Positions 51,342 to 59,734 of a stretch of 64,000 nt of DNA are shown piece after piece (the stretch's first letter is position 1; each line of letters starts with the position of its first letter). The position numbers and the translations under genes are program-made. The DNA is from Clostridium sp. CAG:567 (GTDB lineage: Bacteria; Bacillota; Clostridia; TANB77; CAG-508): the NCBI GenBank assembly GCA_000437855.1, contig FR902206.1:152612-216611 (forward strand), given 5' to 3'. A model generated the notes under the pieces. It was given only the letters and a program-made list of their open reading frames with translations, had not been told where the DNA came from and searched no databases.

Positions 51342-51634
51342 TATTATTTGGTCTCCGAATTTTAAACGAGAATTAGAATCTATATATAATTATATCTGTA
51401 ATAAATTAAATGCAAAAATCATTGCTGATAATCTTTATAATCAAATTATAAATCAAATTTATTCTTTAAAATATTATCCCGAAAGATATCAAAAATTAAA
51501 TATAAAAGATGAAAATATAAGACGACTAATAGTTAATAACTATATTATAATATATAAAATTAATGATATCTTTCGGACAAGTTTATATTCTACATATTTT
51601 TCATAATAATCAAAATTACTTAAATCTTTTATAA
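51328..51634 (+). CDS. RelE/ParE-type toxin with +1 frameshift at a CGG codon
   Basis: From ATG 51328 the zero frame gives a RelE/ParE protein (WSPNFKRELESIYNYI, YYPERYQKL, IRRLIVNNYIIIYKIND) for 82 codons, then CGG at 51574-51576 and a non-homologous tail ending at 51606. Skipping the C and reading GGA onward gives GQVYILHIFHNNQNYLNLL and a stop at 51634, the typical RelE/ParE C-terminus. Full product 101 residues. Toxins of this family act on ribosome-bound mRNA (RelE) or gyrase (ParE); which is unclear. The frameshift might lower toxin output. Confidence 0.88.
51571..51577 (+). other. CGG-associated +1 frameshift site 3 (toxin)
   Basis: TTT CGG A: zero-frame codons 82 and 83. The conserved frame resumes at GGA (51575-51577), so the C at 51574 is supernumerary. 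Confidence 0.85.
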
Positions 51635-51652
51635 AATTTCTATTGAAAACCA

Positions 51653-51708
51653 TTGACAATTGAATATATATTCAACTATAATATATTCAAAGTTGAGTAA
51701 GCATTCAA
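51653..51708 (+). promoter_or_regulatory. Promoter with ArsR/CadC-type operator
   Basis: TTGACA (51653-51658), 18-nt spacer, TATAAT (51677-51682). A perfect 16-bp palindrome TTGAATATATATTCAA (51660-51675) fills the spacer; a second, imperfect site TTGAGT-N4-ATTCAA lies at 51693-51708. This is the layout expected for metal-released repression by the ArsR-family protein encoded next. Confidence 0.85.
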
Positions 51709-51747
51709 CTATATTTGCATATAAATAATAACTAAGGAGGAAATAGT

Positions 51748-52113
51748 ATGTCTAGAAATGAATTCATTTGTGATTGTAATGCAATACATCAAGAAGTAGT
51801 AGAAAGTACTAAAAAGCAAATGCTGAATGATGAAGATTTGTTTAACAATTTAGCAGAGTTTTTTAAAATATTAGGAGATACTACTAGAGTTAAAATATTA
51901 TCAGCTTTAGACAAAAATGAAATGTGTGTATGTGACATTGCAAATGTTTTAAGTATGAGTAAATCCTCAATTTCACATCAATTAGGAACATTAAGAAGAA
52001 GTGGAATTGTAAAATGTAAAAGAGTAGGTAAAGAAGTATTTTATATGCTTGATGATGAACATGTAAAGAAAGTATTTGAGATTGGTGCAGAGCATATTGA
52101 ACACAGAATATAG
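51748..52113 (+). CDS. ArsR/SmtB-family metal-sensing repressor (CadC-like)
   Basis: The 121-residue protein has an N-terminal cysteine pair (ICDC, residues 8 and 10), ELCVCD-like EMCVCDIA before the recognition helix, a winged helix with SKSSISHQLGTLRRSGIV, and a C-terminal helix with DDEHVKK and HIEH. The cysteine set matches CadC/CmtR-type cadmium-lead-zinc sensors. It should repress its own operon through the palindrome upstream and release it when metal binds. TAAGGAGG precedes the ATG. Confidence 0.92.
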   Translation: MSRNEFICDCNAIHQEVVESTKKQMLNDEDLFNNLAEFFKILGDTTRVKILSALDKNEMCVCDIANVLSMSKSSISHQLGTLRRSGIVKCKRVGKEVFYMLDDEHVKKVFEIGAEHIEHRI

Positions 52114-52139
52114 TGTTTTATAAAAAAGGAGATAATATT

Positions 52140-53966
52140 ATGAAAAAAGAGATTATAAAGATTTTAACATCATTTGTTTTGTTTTTAGTAGCATTACTAA
52201 TGCCAATTGATAATCAAATAATAAAGATTGCTATATACGTAATTGCATATTTAGTAGTAGGATTTGAAGTTTTAAAAGAAGCAATAGAAAACATTTTTAA
52301 AGGAGAAGTATTTGATGAAAACTTTTTAATGGCAATAGCTACAATAGGTGCTTTTGCTATTGGTGAATATCCAGAAGCTGTTACTGTAATGTTACTTTAT
52401 CAAGTGGGAGAAACATTCCAAGATTATGCAGTTGATAACTCTAAAAAGTCAATAGAGAATTTAATGAATATTAGACCAGATTTTGCAAATGTTTTAAGAG
52501 AAAACGCAGAGATAAAGGTTAACCCAGAAGAAGTAAAGGTTGGAGAAATAATTATTGTAAAACCTGGTGAGAAAATACCTCTTGATGGAAAGATTATAGA
52601 TGGAGAGTCAATGTTAGATACAACAGCATTAACAGGAGAATCAGTTCCAAGAAAAGCAAATACAGGAGATAATGTTTTTAGTGGTTGTATAAACCAAACT
52701 GGGCTATTAAGAATTCAAGTAACTAAGAAATTTGGTGAATCAACTGTTAGTAAAATATTAAACCTAGTTGAAAATGCAGAAGACAAAAAATCTAAATCTG
52801 AAAACTTTATTACTAAATTTGCAAAATATTATACTCCAGTAGTTGTAATATTAGCAGTGATTATAGCTATTGTACCACCAATTATTATAAAAGAAGCAAA
52901 TTTCACAGAATGGCTATATAGAGCATTATCATTTCTAGTTGTATCATGCCCATGTGCGCTAGTTATTTCAATACCTTTAAGCTTTTTTGCAGGAATTGGT
53001 GGAGCATCTAAAATAGGAGTTTTAATTAAAGGTGGAAATTATTTAGAAGCTTTAGCAAATGTTAATACAGTTGTTTTTGACAAAACAGGAACACTTACAA
53101 AAGGTGTATTTGAAGTTCAAAAAGTAGAAGAAGTAGGAGCGCCTAAACAAGACATTATAAAATATTCGGCTTATGCAGAAAATTATTCAAATCATCCAAT
53201 TGCAGTATCAATAAAAAAAGTATACAACGAAAAGATAGATGAAAAATTGATTTCAGATATAAATGAAATATCTGGAAAGGGAATAAGTGTAAAAATTGAA
53301 AATAAACAAGTATTAGTTGGAAATGAAAAACTAATGCAAGAAAACAATATTGAATATACAAAATGTAATGAAATAGGTACTGTAGTATATGTGTCAATTG
53401 AAAATAAATATTCTGGTTATATACTTATATCAGACGAAATAAAAGAAGATTCATTTAAGGCAATAAAAGAATTAAAAGATAATAAAAAACAGACAATAAT
53501 GCTTACAGGTGATAAAAAAGAGGCGGGAGAAGATGTTGCTAAAAAATTAGGAATAGATAAAGTATATACAGAATTACTACCAGATGGAAAAGTTAAAAAA
53601 GTAGAAGAGCTTATCAAGCAAAAAAATGGAACACTTGCATTTGTTGGAGATGGAATAAATGATGCACCAGTACTTGCTTTATCAGATATAGGAATTGCAA
53701 TGGGAGGTCTTGGAAGCGATGCAGCAATAGAAGCAGCAGATATAGTAATAATGACAGACGAACCATCTAAAGTAAACAAGGCTATTAAGATTTCTAAAAA
53801 AACAATGCGAATTGTTAAACAAAATATTATATTTGCAATTTCAATTAAAGCATTAGTATTAATTTTAAGTGCAGTAGGAATTACCACAATGTGGGAAGCA
53901 GTTTTTGCAGATGTTGGCGTTTCAGTAATTGCAGTATTAAATGATATTAGAATATTAAAGAAATAA
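52140..53966 (+). CDS. Heavy-metal (Cd/Zn/Pb) P1B-type ATPase
   Basis: The 608-residue pump has DTTALTGESVPR, the metal-channel CPC (SCPCALVIS, C270-C272), DKTGTLTKG (D314), SNHPIA (the HP motif of P1B ATPases) and GDGINDAPVLA. It lacks the N-terminal HMA metal-binding domain found in many CadA proteins. It exports divalent soft metals, under control of the ArsR-type gene just upstream. I use ATG at 52140 with AAGGAG 8 nt upstream; a longer frame from 52113 would overlap the regulator's stop codon. Confidence 0.92.
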   Translation: MKKEIIKILTSFVLFLVALLMPIDNQIIKIAIYVIAYLVVGFEVLKEAIENIFKGEVFDENFLMAIATIGAFAIGEYPEAVTVMLLYQVGETFQDYAVDNSKKSIENLMNIRPDFANVLRENAEIKVNPEEVKVGEIIIVKPGEKIPLDGKIIDGESMLDTTALTGESVPRKANTGDNVFSGCINQTGLLRIQVTKKFGESTVSKILNLVENAEDKKSKSENFITKFAKYYTPVVVILAVIIAIVPPIIIKEANFTEWLYRALSFLVVSCPCALVISIPLSFFAGIGGASKIGVLIKGGNYLEALANVNTVVFDKTGTLTKGVFEVQKVEEVGAPKQDIIKYSAYAENYSNHPIAVSIKKVYNEKIDEKLISDINEISGKGISVKIENKQVLVGNEKLMQENNIEYTKCNEIGTVVYVSIENKYSGYILISDEIKEDSFKAIKELKDNKKQTIMLTGDKKEAGEDVAKKLGIDKVYTELLPDGKVKKVEELIKQKNGTLAFVGDGINDAPVLALSDIGIAMGGLGSDAAIEAADIVIMTDEPSKVNKAIKISKKTMRIVKQNIIFAISIKALVLILSAVGITTMWEAVFADVGVSVIAVLNDIRILKK

Positions 53967-53970
53967 TTGA

Positions 53971-53998
53971 AAATGGGAAGAGTAAACTCTTCCCATTT
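53971..53998. terminator. Hairpin between convergent genes
   Basis: AAATGGGAAGAGT (53971-53983) is complementary to ACTCTTCCCATTT (53986-53998). It lies between the metal ATPase and the minus-strand hemolysin III gene and probably terminates both. Confidence 0.75.
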
Positions 53999-54002
53999 AA
54001 AG

Positions 54003-54677
54003 TTATATTACATAAAAGAATATACAGAAAAATTGTAATGTACTTGCAACTATACAAGCAATGTGAAACACAGAATGCATCCACTTATGCTTTTTACCAA
54101 GTCCATAAAAAATTGCTCCAATTGTGTATACAAGCCCACCAGCTAATAATAAAATAAATCCCTTCATAGTTAGTAATTCTATAATTACATTTATTCTAAA
54201 TATAATACACCAACCAAGTAATATGTAGCATATCATAGAAAAAACTTTATATCTTTTTAAATCAATTGAATTAAGTACTATTCCTAATATTGCTAATCCC
54301 CAAACAATTCCGAACAATGTCCATCCTGTAGCTGTATTATATTCTCTTAAAGTACATAGAACAAATGGAGTATAAGTTCCAGCTATAAGAATAAATATAG
54401 AGCAGTGATCAATTATTTGAAAAACTTTTTTAGCCGTACGATTAGAGTTCAAGCCATGATATATACTTGACATAGTGTATAATAAAATTAAAGATACACC
54501 ATAAATTGAGGTAGAAACTATACCATAAACATTGTGATGTAATGCTGAAAATATAACACATAAAGCAAGAGCAGCAATACCAAGTGCACCACCGACAATA
54601 TGTGATACCATATTAAAAATTTCTTCACCTTTTGTATATGTTGGCAATACTCTGTCAGCTAATTTTACTCTATGCAT
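54003..54677 (-). CDS. Hemolysin III family (TrhA/YqfA) membrane protein
   Basis: The 224-residue protein has seven membrane segments and the PAQR-type motifs: GEEIFNMVSHIVGGALGI, SSIYHGL, IDHCSIFILIAGTYTPF and HKWMHSVFHIACI, with the conserved histidines. In Bacillus such proteins affect membrane fluidity homeostasis. ATG at 54677 follows GGAGGG located in the last codons of the acyl-CoA ligase upstream; the genes are coupled. The pairing with a fatty-acid ligase fits a membrane-lipid role. Confidence 0.9.
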   Translation of the reverse strand: MHRVKLADRVLPTYTKGEEIFNMVSHIVGGALGIAALALCVIFSALHHNVYGIVSTSIYGVSLILLYTMSSIYHGLNSNRTAKKVFQIIDHCSIFILIAGTYTPFVLCTLREYNTATGWTLFGIVWGLAILGIVLNSIDLKRYKVFSMICYILLGWCIIFRINVIIELLTMKGFILLLAGGLVYTIGAIFYGLGKKHKWMHSVFHIACIVASTLQFFCIFFYVI

Positions 54678-54678
54678 A

Positions 54679-56400
54679 CTATCCCTCCAATTCAATAATT
54701 TTTTTTAGTTCTTCATTTCTTTTTATTTTATTTGTAGTAGTTTTTATTAAAGGTTCTTTAGTTAAAACAAGATGCTTTATATATTTGTACATAGGAAGAG
54801 TTTTATTTATTTCTTTAATTTCATTCCAAATAATATCTTTTAGTTCTTGTTCTGTTGCATTAGGGTATTTAGACTTAGTAACAGTTTCGTTATATACTAC
54901 TTCAACAGAGACTTTAACATCATTACTATCTTGAGCATCTGGAAGACCATAAACAAAACATTCTTCAACTTCATCTAATCTATTTATCAAAATTTCTAAT
55001 TCCTCAGGAAATACTTTTTTACCATTTTTTAAAACGATTAAATCTTTTTGTCTACCAGTGATAAATAAGTAACCATCATCATCTATATAACCTAAATCAC
55101 CAGTGTGGAACCAGCCATCTTTTAATACTTCATTTGTTTGTTCTTCATTTTTATAATATCCAAGCATAACATTTGGCCCTTTAACAATTATTTCACCAAT
55201 ACCATTTGCATCTTTATTATTAATTTTTACATCAAGACTTCCCATAGGTATTCCAACAGAACCTTCTTTTACACAAGTATCATTTTCAGCAGATATAACA
55301 GGAGAGGTTTCAGTCAAGCCATAACCTTGAACTAAATGAATACCAATTGAGTTAAACCATTTACCAACTCTTTTATCAAGAGGAGCACCACCTGAAATAA
55401 TAAATCTCATATTTCCACCAAGAGCATCAATAAGTTGTTTAAAAACTTTTCTTCTAACATCAATATGAAGTTTTAACAAGAAATTGCTTAGCTTAATCAT
55501 AAAGTTTATAAGCCCAGTTTTACCTTGTTTTTCAACTTCTTTCATGATAGTAGAATACATTTTATCAATTAAAATAGGAACTCCAACAAAAACTGACACT
55601 TTATATTCCTTTAGGTTTTGTTGAATATATCTTAAACCATCAGGAAATACTGTTTTCATGCCAGAAGCTAACATTACAAGCATACCAGTTGATCCAAAAA
55701 TATGATGATATGGCAAAAATGCAATATTTACATCAGTACTATAAAAAGTTTCAACTAATTGCATATCATATATATTTGTTGCAATTCCATTTTGATTAAG
55801 CATAACAGCTTTAGATTTAGAAGTAGTACCAGATGTAAAAAGCAAAATACTCATAGCAGAAGGATTAACTTTATAATTTATATATTCTGAATAACCAGCT
55901 TCAATAGCTTTTTTTCCATCATCAATTAGGTCATAGAAATATAAGAAGCCTGGTACCTTAGAAAAACAAATAAAATGCTTAATATTTGTTTTTCCTGAAG
56001 CTTTAATTTCTGATATGACATCTTTTAGCTTTTCATCAAAAACTATTGATTCGACTTCACTTCTGATTAAAGAATCTTCAAGTTCTCCAATTTGCAATCC
56101 TTTATCTAAAGGAACAGAAACAATTCCACCAAGTAAGTTGCTCAAATGTGCAACAGCCCATTCATAACAATTATGTCCTACAACTGCAGAACGTTTACCT
56201 TGTAAACCTAATTTATATAAAGAAGTACCGAAATAATTAATATCTTCCAATAAATTAGTATAAGTGTGATTTATATATTCAACTTCTTTGCCATTTTTTA
56301 TCTTTGTTGTAAATGCTATATTATCAGCATAAGTATTGGCTGAATGATATAACAAATCCTTAATATTATCAAATTTTATAATAGTTTGTTCTTTTTTCAT
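54679..56400 (-). CDS. AMP-dependent acyl-CoA ligase (FadD-like), copy 2
   Basis: The 573-residue protein has FTSGTTSKSKAVMLNQNG, QGYGLTETSPVISAEN, HTGDLGYIDDDGYLFITGR, KDLIVLKNGKKVFPEELE and the catalytic-lysine end TTTNKIKRNEEL. It probably activates fatty acids to acyl-CoA. The motif order and end match the ligase at 42230-43909. TTGGAGG precedes the ATG. It shares promoter and operator with that ligase and is in an operon with the hemolysin III gene. Confidence 0.9.
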   Translation of the reverse strand: MKKEQTIIKFDNIKDLLYHSANTYADNIAFTTKIKNGKEVEYINHTYTNLLEDINYFGTSLYKLGLQGKRSAVVGHNCYEWAVAHLSNLLGGIVSVPLDKGLQIGELEDSLIRSEVESIVFDEKLKDVISEIKASGKTNIKHFICFSKVPGFLYFYDLIDDGKKAIEAGYSEYINYKVNPSAMSILLFTSGTTSKSKAVMLNQNGIATNIYDMQLVETFYSTDVNIAFLPYHHIFGSTGMLVMLASGMKTVFPDGLRYIQQNLKEYKVSVFVGVPILIDKMYSTIMKEVEKQGKTGLINFMIKLSNFLLKLHIDVRRKVFKQLIDALGGNMRFIISGGAPLDKRVGKWFNSIGIHLVQGYGLTETSPVISAENDTCVKEGSVGIPMGSLDVKINNKDANGIGEIIVKGPNVMLGYYKNEEQTNEVLKDGWFHTGDLGYIDDDGYLFITGRQKDLIVLKNGKKVFPEELEILINRLDEVEECFVYGLPDAQDSNDVKVSVEVVYNETVTKSKYPNATEQELKDIIWNEIKEINKTLPMYKYIKHLVLTKEPLIKTTTNKIKRNEELKKIIELEG

Positions 56401-56437
56401 TTGTCCTCCAACAAATAATTTACTAAACTATACTATG

Positions 56438-56480
56438 TAGTTTCGAAAACTATTATATCTTAAAGACACAAATAAGTCAA
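56438..56480 (-). promoter_or_regulatory. Promoter with the shared operator (acyl-CoA ligase 2)
   Basis: On the minus strand TTGACT (56475-56480), 17-nt spacer and TATAAT (56452-56457) are overlapped by TAGTTTTCGAAACTA (56438-56452), the exact reverse complement of the 15-mer at 42159-42173. The hexamers, spacing and operator position relative to the -10 are the same as for ligase 1. Confidence 0.8.
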
Positions 56481-56588
56481 GATGGTTTGAATTTCTAGAA
56501 AAATATAAATTCTTGATATAAGTATTGATTTTAAAATAGGGTTATAATATAATCAATATTGTAAAACAAAAGAAAAGGGGATTTTATT

Positions 56589-57260
56589 ATGAAAAAAGAA
56601 AAGAATAATCATATAATTAATTGGATAGCTTTAATTTTATTTGTAATTGTTATGGTAGCATCGGTTGTAGATATTATGAGAAAACATAACATTATTGAAA
56701 AAATTGTAGCAAATCAAAAAGATGTTATAAGCCAAAACAATTACTCATATCATGTAGAATCTTATAATAAGAATAATGAAAGTGAAACTACTAAATCAAG
56801 TATGAGCTTTTATAAAAAAGACAAAATAAGTATGCAGATATTAAAAAATAATGATAATAGTTTAATTTTTTGGTATGACCTAGGAGCAAACGAACAAATA
56901 ACACTAGTTCCACAAAATTTAAAAGCTTCTGTATATAAAAACTCATCAAAATTTTTTGTAAATCAACTTCCTCCTTACATGATAGATGAAGAAAATAAAA
57001 ATATAATGAAAATATTTTCAATCATAACATCTGACACTGTAAATGGAGAAAAATGCTATAAAATAAATACATCAGGATTAATAACTTGGTATAGCAAAGA
57101 AAGTGGAATGATATTAAAAGCACAAAATGGTAAAAAAGTAATTGATGGAAAAGAATATGATTGTATATCTGAATTTAAAGATTGGAAGTTTAATGAGTTA
57201 ACAGATGAAGATGTTACAAGACCTAATTTGACAGGATATGAAGTTACAAATAATGAATAA
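56589..57260 (+). CDS. Hypothetical membrane-anchored protein
   Basis: The 223-residue protein has a membrane helix (about residues 11-29) and an extracytoplasmic domain with SYHVESYNKNNESETT, KIFSIITSDTVNGEKCYKI and a tail DVTRPNLTGYEV. The beta-rich pattern resembles LolA-like lipoprotein-sorting/GerS-type domains found in clostridial surface proteins, but I cannot confirm it. AAAAGGGG precedes the ATG. It is monocistronic between promoter-like sequence and a hairpin. Confidence 0.6.
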   Translation: MKKEKNNHIINWIALILFVIVMVASVVDIMRKHNIIEKIVANQKDVISQNNYSYHVESYNKNNESETTKSSMSFYKKDKISMQILKNNDNSLIFWYDLGANEQITLVPQNLKASVYKNSSKFFVNQLPPYMIDEENKNIMKIFSIITSDTVNGEKCYKINTSGLITWYSKESGMILKAQNGKKVIDGKEYDCISEFKDWKFNELTDEDVTRPNLTGYEVTNNE

Positions 57261-57265
57261 TATTT

Positions 57266-57305
57266 ACAAGAGCAAGTAATTAGTTTTCTAGTTATTTGCT
57301 CTTGT
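57266..57305 (+). terminator. Long hairpin after the 56589 gene
   Basis: ACAAGAGCAAGTAATTAG (57266-57283) pairs with CTAGTTATTTGCTCTTGT (57288-57305; two G-U pairs), TTTT loop. No T-run follows. The AAGAGCAAGTAA arm recurs in the terminator at 60282-60315. A second imperfect inverted repeat (CACATTATG.../...TAATGTG, 57306-57340) lies directly before the ZIP gene. Confidence 0.65.
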
Positions 57306-57351
57306 CACATTATGTAATAAAAAACATATTATGTAATGTGAGGTGAATAAA

Positions 57352-58149
57352 TTGGATTGGTTTGAAACATTAAACCCGGTAATTCAAGCATTACTTGCAA
57401 CAATATTTACTTGGGGCGTAACAGCCTTAGGAGCACTTGTAGTTTGCTTTTTTAAAGAAGTAAATGGTAAAATTTTAAACACAATTTTAGGATTTAGTGC
57501 AGGTGTAATGATTGCTGCAGCTTTTTGGTCTTTGCTAGAGCCATCAATTGACTTATCACAAGAACTTGGATACATAGCATGGATTTTACCAGCTGTTGGA
57601 TTTATAACAGGCAGTTTGTTTGTGCTATTATCAGATAAGTTCTTAGATAAAATGCTAAAAAATAAAAAAAACATTGATAACAAAGATTCTTTAAAAAGAA
57701 GCATATTACTAATTGCAGCAATTACAATTCACAATATTCCTGAAGGAATGGCTGTAGGCGTTGCATTTGGAGGCATTGCAACAGGAGTACCTGGCATGAC
57801 ACTAATAGGAGCAATAATGTTAGCTCTTGGAATAGGAATACAAAATTTTCCGGAAGGAGCAGCTGTATCATTGCCACTTAGAACAGAAGGTTATTCAAGA
57901 TCTAAAAGCTTTATGATAGGTCAGGCGTCAGCTTTAGTTGAACCAATATCAGCCGTAATAGGTGCAATACTTGTAATATATATAAGAAGTATGTTACCGT
58001 TTTTATTAGCATTTGCAGCAGGTGCAATGATTACGGTGGTTGCAAGAGAACTTTTACCAGAATCAATAAATGGTAATAAAAACTTATCGACACTTGGAAT
58101 GAGTTTTGGATTTGTTTTAATGATGATACTAGATGTTGCATTAGGTTAA
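57352..58149 (+). CDS. ZIP family metal transporter
   Basis: The 265-residue protein has eight membrane helices and the ZIP metal-site motifs HNIPEGMAVGVAFGG (helix 4) and ALGIGIQNFPEGAAVS (helix 5), with a variable charged loop between helices 3 and 4. It imports or moves Zn2+, Fe2+ or Mn2+ down a gradient. I prefer TTG at 57352 because GAGGTGA is 5 nt upstream; a GTG at 57343 lies inside that site. It follows an inverted repeat that might be a metal-dependent operator. Confidence 0.88.
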   Translation: MDWFETLNPVIQALLATIFTWGVTALGALVVCFFKEVNGKILNTILGFSAGVMIAAAFWSLLEPSIDLSQELGYIAWILPAVGFITGSLFVLLSDKFLDKMLKNKKNIDNKDSLKRSILLIAAITIHNIPEGMAVGVAFGGIATGVPGMTLIGAIMLALGIGIQNFPEGAAVSLPLRTEGYSRSKSFMIGQASALVEPISAVIGAILVIYIRSMLPFLLAFAAGAMITVVARELLPESINGNKNLSTLGMSFGFVLMMILDVALG

Positions 58150-58162
58150 AAAGCATAGAAAC

Positions 58163-58200
58163 AAAAATAGATAATTAGAGATTGCTAATTATCTATTTTT
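58163..58200 (+). terminator. ZIP gene terminator
   Basis: AAAAATAGATAATTAG (58163-58178) pairs perfectly with CTAATTATCTATTTTT (58185-58200). Confidence 0.92.
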
Positions 58201-58239
58201 ATGATAGGATTTTACAAGAAAATAAAAAAGAGGTAAAAA

Positions 58240-59712
58240 ATGAAGAAGATTATATATTTTTTTGGAGTAATATTTTTATCAATTATTATTTTGTTAAATA
58301 TAATATATACAGCTACATTAGATAGCTCAGAGCATATTACAATAACATTCAATAGTTTAATATATATTGCGGGGCTTGTAATTGTAGGAGTATTATTGTA
58401 CTTTGGAAGTAAACTATTGGACAAGTATTTATATAATAATGAAGCAAGAACAAAAATAAGAAAATGGACATTTGGAATAGTTTTAATTATATACATAATT
58501 TTTAATGTAATATGGCTAATAAAGGTAAATCCGCCAGTAGTTGGTGACCAAGTACATGCTGTTAATTTAGCACAAACATTTTACAGAGATAATCCAGAAG
58601 AATTTTTGCCAAATCTTACTTATGCTGGAATTCCACTAAGCCAATATATGCAAACATATCATCAACAAATAACTTTGGCATTTGCGTTTAATGTTTTCTT
58701 TAGAATAGTACACTTTGATGCAATGGAAATATTAAGAGTGGTAAATCTTATTAGTAATGTATTAATTATTATTGCATTATATAAAATATGTAATCAGTTG
58801 TCTAAAGAATATAAAACAAACAAAGTATTGTTAATGCTTTTAATATTAACATTTTTTACATTACCCATAATTTCGAATTTTATATATGGAGATGTTCCAA
58901 GCTTAGCACTATGTCTGTTCGCAGTATATTTTACAATGAAATATACAAAAACTGAAAAAATAAGGTATATTGTATTTACTACTATTTTAACAATGATTGC
59001 ATATATGATGAGAATGAATAGTTTAATATTTATAATAGCAACAGTAATATACTTAATATTAAATATATTTAAAAATATTAAGGAGAAAAGTTGGAAGAAA
59101 AATTTACTAAGTGTTGCAATTATAATAATGTATGTTGTAATATCAATATTTCCATCATCAATAGTAAGTAGATATTATTTAGATAAATATAACTTAGAAA
59201 GAAATAAAACATATCCTAGCATAGGTTATGTACTCATGGCAATGCAAGAAGGACCAAGAGCAAATGGATGGTATAATGAATCTACAAGGGAAAAAGCATT
59301 TGATAGATTAGACAACATATCAGATGAGTACAAACAAGAAATAAAAGAAAGAATAGAATATTTTTTACAAAATCCTGGTTATACAATTAAGTTCTATATA
59401 GATAAAATAACTTCTATGTGGGCAGAAAATACATATTCAGCAATAAGAAATAGTGAAGTAAATGGAAACTTAGATAATCTGGTTAAGCCATTGGAATTTT
59501 ATCAAAAAGTGTTATTGACTTTAACTTGTGTATGTAGTTTAATAGTATTGATACAAAATAGAAAGAATTTATCACTTGATTTAATATTTTTAATAACAAT
59601 ATTTATAGGTGGATTTGCTTTTCATATATTGTGGGAGGCAAAATCAAGGTATATAATACCATATATTTTAGTGTTAATACCTATATCTACTATAGTTATA
59701 AATAAAAAATAA
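58240..59712 (+). CDS. GT39/ArnT-like polytopic membrane glycosyltransferase
   Basis: The 490-residue protein has about eleven membrane segments and a first extracytoplasmic loop with an aspartate-containing GDQVHAVNLAQ stretch, the expected position of the catalytic acid in lipid-linked-sugar transferases of the PMT/ArnT type. It probably transfers a sugar from a polyprenyl carrier to a surface molecule. AAAGAGG precedes the ATG. No other envelope genes are adjacent. The class is supported only by topology and this loop. Confidence 0.7.
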   Translation: MKKIIYFFGVIFLSIIILLNIIYTATLDSSEHITITFNSLIYIAGLVIVGVLLYFGSKLLDKYLYNNEARTKIRKWTFGIVLIIYIIFNVIWLIKVNPPVVGDQVHAVNLAQTFYRDNPEEFLPNLTYAGIPLSQYMQTYHQQITLAFAFNVFFRIVHFDAMEILRVVNLISNVLIIIALYKICNQLSKEYKTNKVLLMLLILTFFTLPIISNFIYGDVPSLALCLFAVYFTMKYTKTEKIRYIVFTTILTMIAYMMRMNSLIFIIATVIYLILNIFKNIKEKSWKKNLLSVAIIIMYVVISIFPSSIVSRYYLDKYNLERNKTYPSIGYVLMAMQEGPRANGWYNESTREKAFDRLDNISDEYKQEIKERIEYFLQNPGYTIKFYIDKITSMWAENTYSAIRNSEVNGNLDNLVKPLEFYQKVLLTLTCVCSLIVLIQNRKNLSLDLIFLITIFIGGFAFHILWEAKSRYIIPYILVLIPISTIVINKK

Positions 59713-59734
59713 AAAAATAAGGAGGAAAATTAAA

